Below are positions 41,347 to 53,474 of a stretch of DNA of 64,000 nt, one piece after another. A model generated the notes under the pieces. The model saw only the letters and a program-made list of their open reading frames with translations. It was not told the origin of the DNA and did not search any database. The translations under genes were made by a program, and so were the position numbers. The stretch comes from Thelonectria olida (Eukaryota > Ascomycota > Sordariomycetes > Hypocreales > Nectriaceae). Numbering within the stretch: position 1 is the first letter of the stretch; the number at the start of each line of letters is the position of its first letter. The stretch lies in assembly GCA_020736575.1 (NCBI GenBank), contig JAGPYM010000069.1, positions 47,244-111,243 on the forward strand, given 5' to 3'.

Positions 41347-44083
41347 AACTCACAGATAACCAAGAACCGATTTCGGAAAACAAGACTGGAATGTTACGAC
41401 AAATGGTAAGTCTACCCTCCTTCATGGTAGCCTCAACGGAACCTGATGCCTGGTGTATTGATATTATTTGCGGGCCCTCAATTTAGCGGCCAACAAACCC
41501 TTCCGTCAAGTATCTCTAGTGCGCGCTTTGTTGATCCGTTGAATGACGCCGCTCGGATCATTGGCAAGCTAATGGCGAAACCGTCATGGAACTATTTGAG
41601 ATCTGCAAACTTTCCGTTAGCGGTCGTCCACTAGTAAACACGAATAACCGTCGATGTGGGAGGAGAGCAGCCTTTCCAATCACATGAAAGCTGCAGAGAA
41701 GCGATAATCATTGCCTTGCTGGGATATTTTTATGATGGTTACACATCGAATACTCTCTGTTGAGATGGTGTATGTTGGATCATCTTACTATCTCAATACT
41801 AGTGTAGCCGTTACGAAATATCCCAGCAAAGGCATTGATTATCGCTTCTGTTCTCGAGTCAGAGACCCGAAATGGGAAGCTCAGGGCTCAGAGTACCCCT
41901 TGGGGAGATCGCCCGCATATCTGACGGTCTGGCCCGGCAGCGCGCCGAAGACTGGCAAAAGGCACCAGTTCCGCCGGGCCAGTTAGACCCATCAGGCCCA
42001 GTAGGACGGCTCGGTCCGTCGGCGGGGCCTCCAATGGGCAGGGGCTACCGAACTCGTACAGCGACCGAGCACCTCCGTACTAGTATGCTTTCTGTACTGG
42101 CCTTGTTCATGATATCATTTCACTGCTCTCTTATGAAGCGTATGCCGAGGAATGCAAAACTTCCCCAGACGTCATAAGGAGAATTCTTCTCGATCTGGAT
42201 CAGATTTCTGAGGAGCAATCATTAGAAGATTGGTCGTCGATGTCGTAATCGATTCAAGGACTAATATGTTATCACCTTGGCATATGAAATTCAGGGAGGA
42301 AGAATGGCTACTAGGATACCTCGCGGAATCGCCATATCAGTATCCAATCTATCAACACAACCATTGCGTCTGGGCTAGTATCAGCCTCCATCCACTAGGA
42401 TGTGGAAGGCAGGGCGTAGTCGATATGAAATGTCCATAAAGGGAAGCGATTGTCGTAGGCCAAACTAAGCGGAAGTTGAGAACACTTTTTAATTTCCACA
42501 TATACAATAATTACGAATGTATTACGCCCAGCAACCGACGAAACGGCAACACAATGGGTTATAGATACCTAACTCTGGCTTCTAAGAAGGAGACCTTGAC
42601 AGGTTAGATGAATTTGATTCCTCAACAACTGTTATGTGGTGTGCAGATCTGAAGGTCGGATACAATGCTTTCTCCCAACTTTACAAGTAGAGAGCAATAA
42701 GCCCTTCACTAAAAGAAAAGGGCCATAAAGCAAAACGTGGCTGGCAGAGGACCGTAGCATCGCCACTAAGTGGAAGAATCTTCCACCCCGCATAACATGT
42801 ACCATGACCAAGGCTCAATGCGTGTGGCACACCGAATTTAAGATGAATGACAGAATCGGCAATTTCAGTTGAAATTGGCGGGCACCCGGGCCCAGTCAAC
42901 CTGAAACCTAATAATTAAGAAGTAAAATAGCAGTAATGGAGGGTACGCCATATGAGCAAGAAGCTGTCGAACATGTAGCATGTCGGAACTTTCCGACAAC
43001 CAACTTATTGGTTGGAAATCCTCCTAAGGGGACGCGCCCAGGGCCCCGCCCATGGTTCCCCTCGACGGTGGAAGGGGCACTAGGGGTAGAAGGGGCATAA
43101 GTGGCAGAAGCGCCAAATTGGTCGTAGTTAGGCCCCGGAGGTCAAGCAAAGGGGACATTGAGCCTCATATCAGCCACTCGGAGCTGGAAGATTGAGTAAT
43201 TCTAGACCTCAATCGAGTTCAATTTAAAGCGATTGAATTGCGTTGAGCCGGTTGGCCGTCGAATTGAGCTGAGTTGAGTTGAATTGAGGCCTCAATTCCT
43301 CAATTCAAGCTGAATTGAACTGCGACTTGAATTGGGATCTGCGCTGAAGTCGTCAGACGTAGGTTCGTCCCGTCGTCGATCACTTCCGTCTCCGTGAACG
43401 TGCGTAACAAGAGACAGCACGGCAAGTTCCGACACCCATGCCTCCCAATTCCCGACTGCCCATAGTTGATTAGCAACCTTTCGAGGCTGCAAAGTGATCT
43501 TCGCTTATTGCCGGCCTTGTGGCTTTCACCTTCCCCAACACTCCCAGCAACCTTACAGCAAATCAAGTTCTCCCAACGCAAATTTTGAGACATTGACACT
43601 AACGTGGAAATCCAAGGTTGCGCCATGCTACCTGAACCAAGCCACCTCTGTCATGGAGTTGAGTTGTAAACCTCGCTAGAAAAGATCAAGATGTCTTGAC
43701 AATGCTAGGCAAATCGCGGCAGTTTAGCCTACCTATTGTCCTCGAGGTTGCCGTAAGGAATGGTGAAAAAAAGAAGGGATGCGAGTGTAGCCATGTGCCT
43801 CTGGCCAACAGGAATTAAACTCTACTGTCGACTATCAACAGGTAATTGGCGAAAGGAGCTCCCGTAGACAGGTTTCTTGACCCAGAAAACGTCAGTTGCA
43901 GATAAATGACGTGCAATTACGCAGCTTTGAGCATCGAATGACTGAATTCTCCGCCCAGAGACTCGCCGAAACTAATGCGAGCGCCCATTTTTTGGCTTGT
44001 GATTACAAGTCTCCGTGTAAGAGCCTGTGAGAATGATGGTTTGTATGTAGTAATCTCATGGCCGTCTTGTCCCCTCGAATGTC
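41347..44083. other. Gene-poor spacer with one coding trace
   Basis: Apart from the trace at 42084-42248 nothing is supported. 43190-43330 is dominated by TTGAATTGAG-like simple sequence. Confidence 0.4.
42084..42248 (+). pseudogene. Unidentified coding fragment
   Basis: A 54-codon stretch without ATG ends in TAA and reads GLVHDIISLLSYEAYAEECK then SPDVIRRILLDLDQISEEQS. The composition is that of a real helical protein. It starts after a TAG and has no continuation found upstream, so it is probably the last exon or a relic of a lost gene. Family unknown. Confidence 0.3.
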
Positions 44084-44090
44084 TATATAA
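44084..44090 (+). promoter_or_regulatory. TATA box of the small secreted protein gene
   Basis: TATATAA lies 136 bp before the ATG at 44226 and is followed by a CA/CT-rich leader. Confidence 0.5.
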
Positions 44091-44225
44091 GGGTGGCTCC
44101 CTTTCAGCATAGAATCTACTTATCTCACTTTGAATCATCGAAATTCAAGTTTACGAAGTCATTCACACTCTCACAAATCTAATATTCGAAATATAACCCT
44201 GAAAATCCTCAGCTCTTCAATCAAC

Positions 44226-44563
44226 ATGCAGTTCTCCACGGTCCTCTCCGTCCTTTCTACGGCCCTCGCGGTCTCTGCGGCGCCTGAAGTCTATGCCCGA
44301 GGTGGCAAGAAGGATATCTGCTGCAGCGGCCTTCTCAACTGCGTCATTGCTGTGGGTAACGTCTGCAACAATGGGGATGTGCACTACAAGTGCGACACTG
44401 ACGTGGATACGGTAAGTATTCCCCAGATTGGGCAAAAAGCCTTGCCCATCTCGGCCATGCTTAGGTAGTTGGAAAGTCAGCGCATTTGCTAACGAGCCCA
44501 TCTGGTATGCAGGGTAAAGTCATCCTTGGGGTTAATGCGCTTAACTGCGTCAAGGTCCTCTAG
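44226..44563 (+). CDS. Small secreted Cys-rich protein, hydrophobin-like
   Basis: Exon 1 is 44226-44411 and exon 2 is 44513-44563, with a 101-bp intron (GTAAGT...ATGCAG, phase 0), giving 78 residues. A signal peptide MQFSTVLSVLSTALAVSAAP is clear. The mature part has a CC pair (ICCSGLLNCVIAVGNVC), then one Cys in DVHYKC, and exon 2 ends NALNCVKVL. The order CC-C-C-C-C and the NALNCV ending resemble the second half of class I hydrophobins, but two of the eight Cys (notably the second CC pair) are missing. It may be a degenerate hydrophobin or a related secreted protein acting at the cell surface. Transitions from RIP in the neighbourhood could explain lost Cys codons. Confidence 0.65.
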
Positions 44564-45115
44564 ATAGCCATCCGCAAAGGCGCCCAGAGCTCGAGTGCGA
44601 GTCCTGGCAGAATGTGGTGAAGGAATGGAAGATTGTGCCTCGAAGAAGAAAATGGTGTCAGTCCTTTTTGGTGCAAAGTCTGCTTGTCTATATGGTGGCC
44701 ACCATGACGCTCCTTCAAGTTTAGCTACAAAATTGAAGCTTACTGTCGTTTCAGACTCTGTGACTTTCCTTTATCGTGGTGAAATGTGAAAAGATAAGGG
44801 TAAGTACTGTCTCTGCCTGCTAAGAAGAGGGCGGGAGGAGAGGCCGTGTGAAAGGGGGTTTATCAACAAGGGAAATAGGTTCAGGGTTGGACCAATGTCG
44901 CATGGGGACTTTGCGAAATTTCTGATGCGGTTCTATAGTAAGATAGAAATTCTCTATAAATCCACTACCATGATGCGCAAGGTAAAATGCATATTAATAG
45001 ATAATAATAGTTATAATAAATATAATCGCATAGTGTCAGATGAAGGAGGCAGGTCCAGCCGAGATGACTAAGGAAGGTTGGAAGGAAAGCGAGGAAAACC
45101 CCAAAAGTTCCAAAT
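44564..45115. other. No recognisable gene
   Basis: AT content rises to the right; the frame at 44595-44789 has no recognisable content. Confidence 0.4.
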
Positions 45116-46200
45116 CTAGTGAAAATAGCCATAGTGGGCAGACATTTCATCCTTCCTGGACAGGGCATCATCATAAGAGCCAGCCCTTTTGCTCAGCTTT
45201 TCTTGCAAAGTATGCGCTACCCACTCTTCGACATTGTCCAGAGCGCAGTTGGGGGAGTCCCTGTACTGTATGAGGAAGGACAAGATCTCGGCCGGGCTGA
45301 ACTCGTGCTCGGGCACCTTGGCAGCAAACCTATCTGCAAGACGTTTAACTATGGATTGATCTTCGGTCCGCACCTTTGTGTTTAGTCCAGCTTCGTCTGG
45401 CTGATCAAATACGAAGTGGTATACTTGAGTGGATAACTTCCTGTCGATAAGTTGGAACTTAATATTTCTGTCGATATGCCTAGGTTGAATGAGCGCCTTG
45501 TCTAACTTCTTGATATGGTTTGTTGTTATAATAAGTAGCCGACCTTCCTGGGAAGCCATACTATTAATAGTATTGAGCAGCCCCGATAATATTACTAGTT
45601 TCTTTTCCGTGGATTTGCCTGTTTTACTAGTATTGTTACTACTGCTATTGCGAGAATGTGTTGTACTAGTAGTATTAATATCCTCTAGTAAGATAATGTA
45701 TTATGGAGGAAGCTTGGCAAATAGGTCCTCGAGGGCTTGGTTGTTGATAGTTAATATGCTAATAGTATAGATTTTTAGACTAAAGCGACCAGCCATAGAT
45801 AAGCTTAAGTTAGACTTTCTAGTTCTAGGAGGACTATGCAATAGATAACCTTGGCGGTAAGGTATGGATCGCGTAGAATACTATTGTCAAGTTTGCGGAT
45901 TAAGGAAATCCTTAATATCTTTAATGAATGACTGCTTTTAGGTATCGCCCAGGATGACGGTCGATAGCAGTCTAGTGTCTACTATTATCGCTAGTTTCTA
46001 GCAGTCGCTATAATATTTAAAAATAGAAGTTTTATTTTTAATAAGATGGAGATATTTATTTTAATATTTATTTAAAAAAGTCTTCAATACTTTAAAAGAT
46101 TAGCTAAGATAGGTGATGGAGATTTCCTCCTCCTTATGAAAACTGATATCCTTTAGTAAGGTTTGATATAAGAGTAAGGTATTCTTATATGGAGCATGAT
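45116..46200 (-). pseudogene. RIP-degraded BCS1-like AAA ATPase relic
   Basis: The minus strand can be followed along the intact BCS1-like protein from about its residue 150 to the C terminus: ISFHKEEEISIT, LLSTVILGDT, SFIKDIKDFLNPQT, PYRQGYLLHSPPRTRKS, YIILLEDI, LLIITTNHIKKLDKALIQ and VPEHEFSPAEILSFLIQYRD. Stop codons interrupt where Gln or Arg is expected (DT-stop-KQ, PQT-stop, LPP-stop-Y). Two Walker A glycines have become Ser and Arg, consistent with G-to-A changes. The 5' half is very AT-rich. These are RIP-type changes. It is not a close copy of 31250-32770 but an older paralogue. The last 147 codons (from 45559) remain open. Confidence 0.85.
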
Positions 46201-46203
46201 CTG

Positions 46204-46608
46204 CGAAAGGGCGGACAGCAGGTAGGCGTCACCTCTCTGATATTTAGTAAGACCGTCCATATTGATAGAAACGAATCTGGCAGTAGGGAATATGAATCGC
46301 AGCCGGCGTGGAGGCACGATGGTGAAGGGCCACGCCGGGTCTTATTTATACTTGCAACCTGAGTCTGCAGCAAGAAAATGGCTCCACTACACCAGACAGC
46401 GCGTGATTAATGAAACAAAAGGACCAACACGAAGATGGTTGTGTGCCTCCACTCCCTCTGGGTTGTCAATCTCAGGGGTTGGGGTGATCATGACTGACTG
46501 TAAACGAACGCCGCGGTGTCCGGGGCCACGCCCACATGCTCAAGTGGATCAAGTTGTACCTTAAACGCGAGAAGCCCTTTGAAGACTTCCAAGATGATGC
46601 TGCCGAGG
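46204..46608 (-). repeat. Duplicated segment D1, copy B
   Basis: Inverted copy of 32888-33300, including ATGGACGGTCTTACTAAATA and about 19 codons of the seven-helix gene, then an abrupt junction at 46204 with the RIP-degraded BCS1-like relic. Confidence 0.9.
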
Positions 46609-47498
46609 GGAATTGTGGAAAGTTGAATCAGAGGACAAGGCAGGAGATCGAGAGGCAATGTTGAGGCTGAAGGCTGAATGTGAGGGTGAGTGAATATGTC
46701 TTTCCTTCGAGGAGAGCACATGGTATCCTTATACTTTTCAACACCTAGCTTTGGATCACCTTTGGATCGTACAGCGTGCCGAAGAGAGCAACGTTTATCA
46801 CAACCCCGACAAACCCCACACTCCATCTGACGAGCTGATGGATGGCATTCAAACCGAGCTGCTGTGCATCATGCTAAGTTCGATTACCCCCCGCACGGAG
46901 GCATTGCGGATGGTTACGCAACCCGCAAGCTGAATGACATAGTACGCATCCACGCATCCACGTATCCACGCTAGTGACTGTTTACAGCCGACACGAATGA
47001 TAATCACGGCTCTTCAACATGCATATTCACTGTTCTACGTGTTGGAAACTCTGACTCTGCCTTATGTAAGACATGAAACCTTTGTCGCAACTTTTGCAAT
47101 ACAGTAACTGATTACGACTAGAAGTAAATCTGACTGTTCGCGATGTGGCTGATGATGGGTGCATGTGCGGGGTAAGCTTCTTGTGCGGTCAGGCAGCACT
47201 CTGTTGACTCGGAGAAAAAATGATGGCGATTGGGGTTCAGCTCGTAATGGGTGAATGCTCTTGGTTCTGGTAACTAGTTGATGTGCTACAGCCAACTGTT
47301 CGGTCAGGAGCCATTAAACCACAATATATACCCGGAAGTCGAGATAGTGAAGGGCCTATAATGAAAAATGTAAAAATCTCGATACAATAAGAGCTTAGAG
47401 TAAGCTTTGAGCCACTAATAGTATGCTAATGTTCCTCTCAGCCCTTCCCACTTCGTACACCCACTGACTGGTGTTTGATCTCGTAGTGTAGTAGTATG
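46609..47498. other. No recognisable gene
   Basis: Short frames only. The right part is the 3' flank of the Myb-like gene. Confidence 0.4.
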
Positions 47499-49636
47499 CT
47501 AGGACCTTTCCCGGCTCTCGAGCTTCGTAGAGTAATGGACCTGTAAGCTCTCGACAGACCGCCCTGGATACGTTTCGCAAAACCGCTGGTGAATCTTGGG
47601 CCACGTGAGCTTCTCATCTTCCTTCAGCTTGAGGAGGAGCTTGTCCTCTGGAGTCGTGTAACGAACTCTCGTAGCTGAAGATCGCTTTGCCTTTCCCACT
47701 GTCCGCGTCGAGGGCGAATCAACACAACCTCGTTTAGTGCTGCCAGTGTGCCCACGCTCTATACAAGGAGACCAATCGAATTGCAACTGAAAGGTCGCTC
47801 TGCCGTTCTCTATTATGCGCTTCAGTGAAACATTCTTAAGCGGCCATTCCTCGAATGTGGCGAGAACTGCCCCAACTTCAGCTTCGGTGGATGTGGATTG
47901 CGATAATGCTGGGCTAGGAATTCCACCTTCCCGCGGACGGTTGCCCCATCTGGCTGACCGGGTAGTAGATCTCAGAGATGCTCTACCAGTCGACGATTTT
48001 GAGATCCTACGGCGCTTGCGTGGGAATTGTTCGTCCTTGTTTTCACCCTCCTGGTCCTCTTCCTCGTCTGTCAAGGCAGAGAGACGGTAGTTGTCGTCAT
48101 TTTGTGAATTGATACGATCACCTTCGCTTCTCTGGGAATTTCCGTCTGCGTCACTATCGCTATCATCGTCATAGCGTATCAATTTAGACGCGGCTTGACG
48201 ACGGGAACGGCGGTGAATCACCGGACCTAGGGACGGAGAGGCTGATGCAGTCTTTTGTGCTTGAGCTTCAACATCACTAGGTCCGCAATCTGTTGTTGCG
48301 GGGCCTGATGGTGGTGTTTGTGGAAAGACTCGATTTGCAGGAGATGCGTCACACGTTGTAGAAGTGCTGCTGCAACGTGAAGGAGTCGTGCTTAATGGTA
48401 CGTCGCCGGTATTCCTCGGAACTTCAACCATCTCAAGCGATGCGATCGGCAGCTGCGGCATGCGTGCCGAGGTTGAACAATCCGAAGCACTCCGTGACGA
48501 AGAGGTTGGGGTTGCAGCCCGGATGGCATTGTTAGCAACAGCACCAGGCTTCGTAGAGTCAACCTTCTCAAGAGCTTGTCCTTCAGAGGACTCCAGCGGC
48601 AGGTGTACGGGACGTTCGTGAGGAGTCTCGGGTACAGCATCATGGTTTGTAAGGGTGCTGCTCGTAGGCACATCATCACTTTCGCAAGGAACGCCATTCG
48701 AGCCGAGATGCCAAAGGATGGGCTCTGGTAGTTCATGCGCTGGAGTCAAAGCATCGGCGGCGCAATGTGGCACAGTTTTTGGCGGTTCAATAACCACATC
48801 GGCGACACATGGAGCAATACCATCGAGTAAAGTTGGCTTCTCCGAATGGGTACCATTATAGTTGTCCATTCTCTTGACTGGGCTTGCTAGAACGACTGTT
48901 AGGTTCTGGATTTTACTTGGAGAACAATCGGTTTTTGGACTTACACGTACAGTTGCTGCGGCGCATTCGCGATCTAGTCGCAGATATCCTAAGTTTGCGA
49001 GGCGGTGGAAGCGATGAGTCAGAGTCATTGGAGGCTTGGTCGTCTCCGGAGCGCTCGGTATCGGAGTCGACGTCAGAGGGAATCAAGATCGGTTTTCCAA
49101 AAGCTCCTCCTGGAGAAGTCGAGACGAAAGCATCTTCGCCTTCGCACAAAGAGGTAAAGAAAAGGGCTGTCGAGGATGCAGTCTGCGTCAGAGACATCTT
49201 CCTACTGCCGTCGTCCGCCTCATTGGCAATTGCGGAATTCACTAAAAGTTCGTCAGCTCGATGTCTAAGGTTACGATCTGGGATAATAGATACCTCGACT
49301 CTGGAGACTGCATACACGCCCGTTTTTGTCAAGATCCGACAGCGCCACAGGGTCCGGTGTGCCGATGCCAACTCCGATACTATTATCAGGTGCAGGGCGC
49401 ATTGCCTCAGCACTGATCTCCTCAATCGACGAGAACCCTGCGTAGGGGTCGGCATTGGTCGAATCCTCCACGCCTACAATGATAGGCGAGGAAGTCTCCC
49501 CACGAGGAGCAATAGACTGAGCAGAGGCGTCGGAAATAGAAGATCGCGGCTCACGAATCCTCGTGGTTGCAGAAGGCCTAGACTTTTGCTGCAACTGGGA
49601 AGGATGCCATTGCGTGATTTCCAAGGGACGGTTCAT
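47499..49636 (-). CDS. Myb/SANT-like domain nuclear protein
   Basis: Exons are 49636-49294, 49241-48945 and 48886-47499, with introns of 52 bp and 58 bp (both phase 1; the second has CTAAC before TTCTAG), giving about 675 residues. Most of the protein is low-complexity Ser/Pro/Asp sequence with basic patches (RKRRRISKSS, HRRSRRQAASK). Near the C terminus a Myb-like helix set is visible: RVRYTTPEDKLLLKLKEDE, LTWPKIHQRF and PGRSVESLQVHYSTKL. In Pezizomycotina such C-terminal Myb-like modules occur in putative transcription or chromatin proteins. All splice phases agree. Function beyond DNA binding cannot be inferred. The frame ends just after the domain, as is usual for this group. Confidence 0.75.
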
Positions 49637-52008
49637 ACTGGTGAGCGTATGGCAGATGTGAAGCAAAGAGCTGGTCAGAAATGAGAAGTATGGGTAGAAA
49701 TGTTGCAGGATCATGAATAACCCAGGAGCGAGACCTCCAGCTTATATCAACAGAGTAGAGTCAATGTCCCTCCTTCGCGAGCGAGAGCTCCTGGTCGTCG
49801 AGCCAACAGGGCCAAGCAGCGACCCTCCATGACAGGGATTCGATTCAGCTGGACTTGGGAGAGAATGGTCGGACCGATTCGATGTACCCAAAAAATGGAT
49901 AGGAACCTTGGTAATGTAGGTCAACCGGTTGGCTATGCACTTGTGCATGATTAGTCTGAGGTGCCCCCTTTTCGCCTGCCCATTCACAAGGCGACAGTCA
50001 AACTGCCTCTTCAGGCAAGGCAGGTGGTTTGATCAGAGCGGAGAGGAGTAGCCTGGCAGGTTCACATCCTTCTCCGTCTCTTCAACCTGCGGCACGGCTT
50101 GTCAGACCTTGATCAACCGGCAGCCTCTTGTCATATCCATCGGACGACATCGCCCGGAAGCGATTCTATCCGAGAGTCCAAGTATCGTAATGCAAGACGA
50201 ACGCGTCATCCCCGAGTGTGACTAGCATCCCAACGGCTAGATTAGCACCGTCACAGCCCTTCGCTGTTGTAATCGAGTCATATCTCGCCGTACTGCGCCA
50301 ATCCTCTCCGTCCGCTATGCAGCCAGCACACCCTCGTGTTTCATTCGGGCAAATCAGCCCGGTCTAGATCCATCTCATCATTGCAAACGAGGCAGAATTG
50401 ACAAGGTTCAGGGCCAATCGAACCCATCGCTTGCAGCAGAGGCAATCAGGGCTGCCGCAGTAGTCCGATAGTCGCATGAATTGTCGAGAGCGCACTGCCA
50501 CTTGGCAATGATCGGTCATCCTCCGAGGGCACGACACACACCGGTCCGTTTGCTGCAGCACTGGCGCTATTCCCTCAACACTTCCACCTTCCGTCTAGGG
50601 CAGTGAAATAAGGCAACAGACGACCAACAACCGGATGACTCCCGTTGAACACGAGGAAGCCCGAGTGTAACCGGAACGAGTGCGTCAGGATATGGGTTGT
50701 TGTGGACCAAGGATCCCGCAATGCGAGGCAGCCGTTCCAGAATTTCGGGCTGCATCCAGGATTTGTTGGTCTAACTCCTCCTCGCGTCACTCCTCCAGCC
50801 CACAACAGCCCCCCATGTCTCCTTTCAACCGTAGGCTCGAACACCCGGCAGTTGCGGCATGTCGTCATCTGAATATCCGAGTCCGAGAAGGGAGCAGGAG
50901 CCGACCGAGTGTGTCAGGCGAGCTTCATCGCACCAAGCTTCGCGTCATTTGGTCTCCACTTCCGTGGCATCACCGGCATCACCGAGCCGTCTTCCAGCAT
51001 AAGTCGCCTCGCGCTTTGGTCATGCATTCAAGCGTCCCTCCCTGCCACTTTGGTTGCTGTCGGATCGTTCGGACGCCGCGTCATTCACAACGAATCATGA
51101 CCAACGGAGTCTGGCCCAACGGGGGCTGGGCAAAGCGGCCGTGCCCACAACGCCGTTTCCACCAACGCAGATTAGGTATCAACAGAGGTGAGTCATTGCG
51201 GCATTTTCGGGATTGGTCAAGTCCCTGTTGGCGGCCTCGCGAGGATCATCCTCCCCGTTGGAGGCCGGTTGATCGCTTGAGAATCGATAGCGAGGACAAG
51301 AGGCTGCGATGATGCAAGAGCACCGGCCTTGGAGACGACGGCTTCTCTCTCGGGGTTAGTCAACAGATAGGTAACAAGTGAGAGCGAAGAGCAGAGGTCC
51401 ATACTAAGCATTTAATAAAGAAAATTTGGTTAGAAAAGATGGAACGCAACGCAACCGATTATTTCATCTCGAATAGGTTGAGGGATTCCTCTCAAGCGAG
51501 GTAGGGTGATGCGATGCGACCGCGGATACCGAAAGCAAAGCGTGGCCGAGGGAACGGAAGGGGAAATGAGAAAACCAAGGCTCGGATTGAAACGACCACG
51601 AGTAGTGAGGGCCGGAAGTCAATAATACAAGTTCACGAGGGTCGAGGGAGGTTGGGCGGAAGCGCCGCTCTTATATGGAGAGGGTCACGTGCTGCGGATG
51701 TTGGTGCGGAGCGGCGACGGCGCCTTGCCTGAACGGGCGAGCCTCCATTTCCGGAGGCGGAAGCAGCGACTTCGCGATGAATCTTCCCACCAATTCATAT
51801 CCTTTCTCAATATCTTGCTTTCCGTCGGAGCCGAGGGCTCCTCCGCAGTTTCTCCGATTCGGGGTTCGCGATCTTCGGGAGGTGTAGCAGGCCGCGTGTT
51901 GTTCGAGTTCGCGAACGCACGTTAGGCTGGTGGCAGTGAGTTGACGTTGGCCTCTGCGAAGGCCGGCTCGTCGGCGACGGAGAGTCTTCTTGTTGGGAAG
52001 CCTTGCCG
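49637..52008. other. No recognisable gene
   Basis: A long open frame at 50680-51312 (+) has composition rich in His, Arg and Cys and looks like chance. No splice-consistent gene was found. GC content is higher here than in the RIP regions. Confidence 0.4.
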
Positions 52009-53474
52009 TTACTGGGCGTAATTCTCATTGTCAATCTCATTGCCAATTATTCTTTCGCTGCTTCCTAGTTCCAGTAGAGATGGTGGAGAGCATATCATAG
52101 TAGAGCAATATGAAACCATATGATAGTGTTCCTCAAGATAGTGTGAGAGCGTCATGACATGGCCAAGGAAAGTAAGCGTTGGTCCTGCTGATGTAGCCCA
52201 CAAGGCAGGGTCTATAACACCTCGTCGACACAAGAAAGCTAAAATCACAAGAGTTTCACATTCCCTATTACCTATGAGTCCACACAATGCACAAATGAAT
52301 AAGAAGTAATCACTCACTCATGGATGATGCGTAATCGATCCGGTAGGTGTAGACTTTTAAGAGCGTCTAGCCACTGTTGACGAGCAGTGATATCCTGGCC
52401 GAAGAAGATTGCCATCCTATGATGTTGGCTGTTGATATATGCGTAAACTCTCTCTTTGGACTCTTGGCGGCACTTCGGGTATGGCATGATATGTTCTAGC
52501 TGTTTCAGAGGAGTTTGAATAGGGACAGAGAAAAAGTTCTCTGCGTAGATCATATATCTATTTGCTGACAGGGCAAACGCCGAACCGTAATTCTCAACAA
52601 GAGATTGTTCATCAGGTAGAACTAGCTTCGGTAGCATTAATGGAATCTGGGGGAAGTACATTCGAGTTGGGTGTTCGCTAAGTTGTTAGCTAACATTCTT
52701 TCTCTTGGTGTATGCACATACCGAATGAGGTAAAATAAGGTCAGAGCCACGACGGAGATATCTTCGGCCCATTTCTCTTGAGAACCATAGGACCGTACCA
52801 ATACCTCCATTGCAATGGCAAAATGCCTGTTTGAGGGTTTTCCAATACATTTCATCAGAAGACCCATCAATATTCTAGCCCGAACGTGTGTGATGCCATC
52901 TCGGGCAACCTCCACCTCGAGAGTGAATTGGGCCATGGGAAGCCAGCTCAAGGCACTTGAGTGTTCACTGGTCACACCACATAATGCATTAGCATTTAAG
53001 ATGAGGATGCCCAGCCCACTGCAAAGATAAAATAATAGGAATTCGTCCCATGGAATGCGACTCCCAGCCATGACACTCTCGCCCAGGCTGCGAAGGTGGA
53101 GTGGATGAATGACTGGGAGAAGAGGTAAAACTCCTTCCGCGAATGCCTGGAGCTGTCTGGGAATCTAGGAACGTGTCAACTAGGTTTGAGTAAAGGAATG
53201 AAGCAATATACATTGACTTGCGTGTCCATTGTAATGTTCGTGACCAGGAGGATGGTTGGAGAAGTTCGAAACGGTGGGCGGCGGACAGGAGGATTCTTAA
53301 TGTACCCTGGTGCCCCCTCGCGTTACTCAAAGCCGACAGCACGCCCAGGAGGGTGGTTATTAACCGAAATGCCCAGTGCTCGTTCCGAAATCTGGCTATT
53401 TGGGTTCTCTCTTTCTCCTAGCTGATCAACACGGCAGACAAAACGTAGGGGTTATGCAATACAGATCTCGCCAT
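52009..53474 (-). CDS. Multi-exon gene of unknown function
   Basis: Exons are 53474-53212, 53156-52722, 52677-52318 and 52264-52009; the three introns are 53-55 bp or shorter and all fall in phase 2. The first exon has an in-frame TAG at codon 19. It disappears if a 45-bp intron (GTATTG...AGCTAG, phase 0) is removed, giving about 422 residues; otherwise the TAG may be a RIP-type CAG change. Protein pieces include RNEHWAFRLITTLLGVLSAL, MAQFTLEVEVARDGITHVRA, LVENYGSAFALSANRYMIYA and ETLVILAFLCRRGVIDPALW. The helical, Leu-rich pattern recalls the middle region of fungal transcription factors, but there is no zinc cluster and I do not assign a family. The consistent phases argue for a real gene. 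Confidence 0.6.

Noticed and set aside
50680..51312. 210-codon plus-strand open frame
   Set aside because: Composition is dominated by Arg, His, Pro and Cys, there is no motif, and overlapping frames on both strands are also open in this GC-rich stretch; probably chance.
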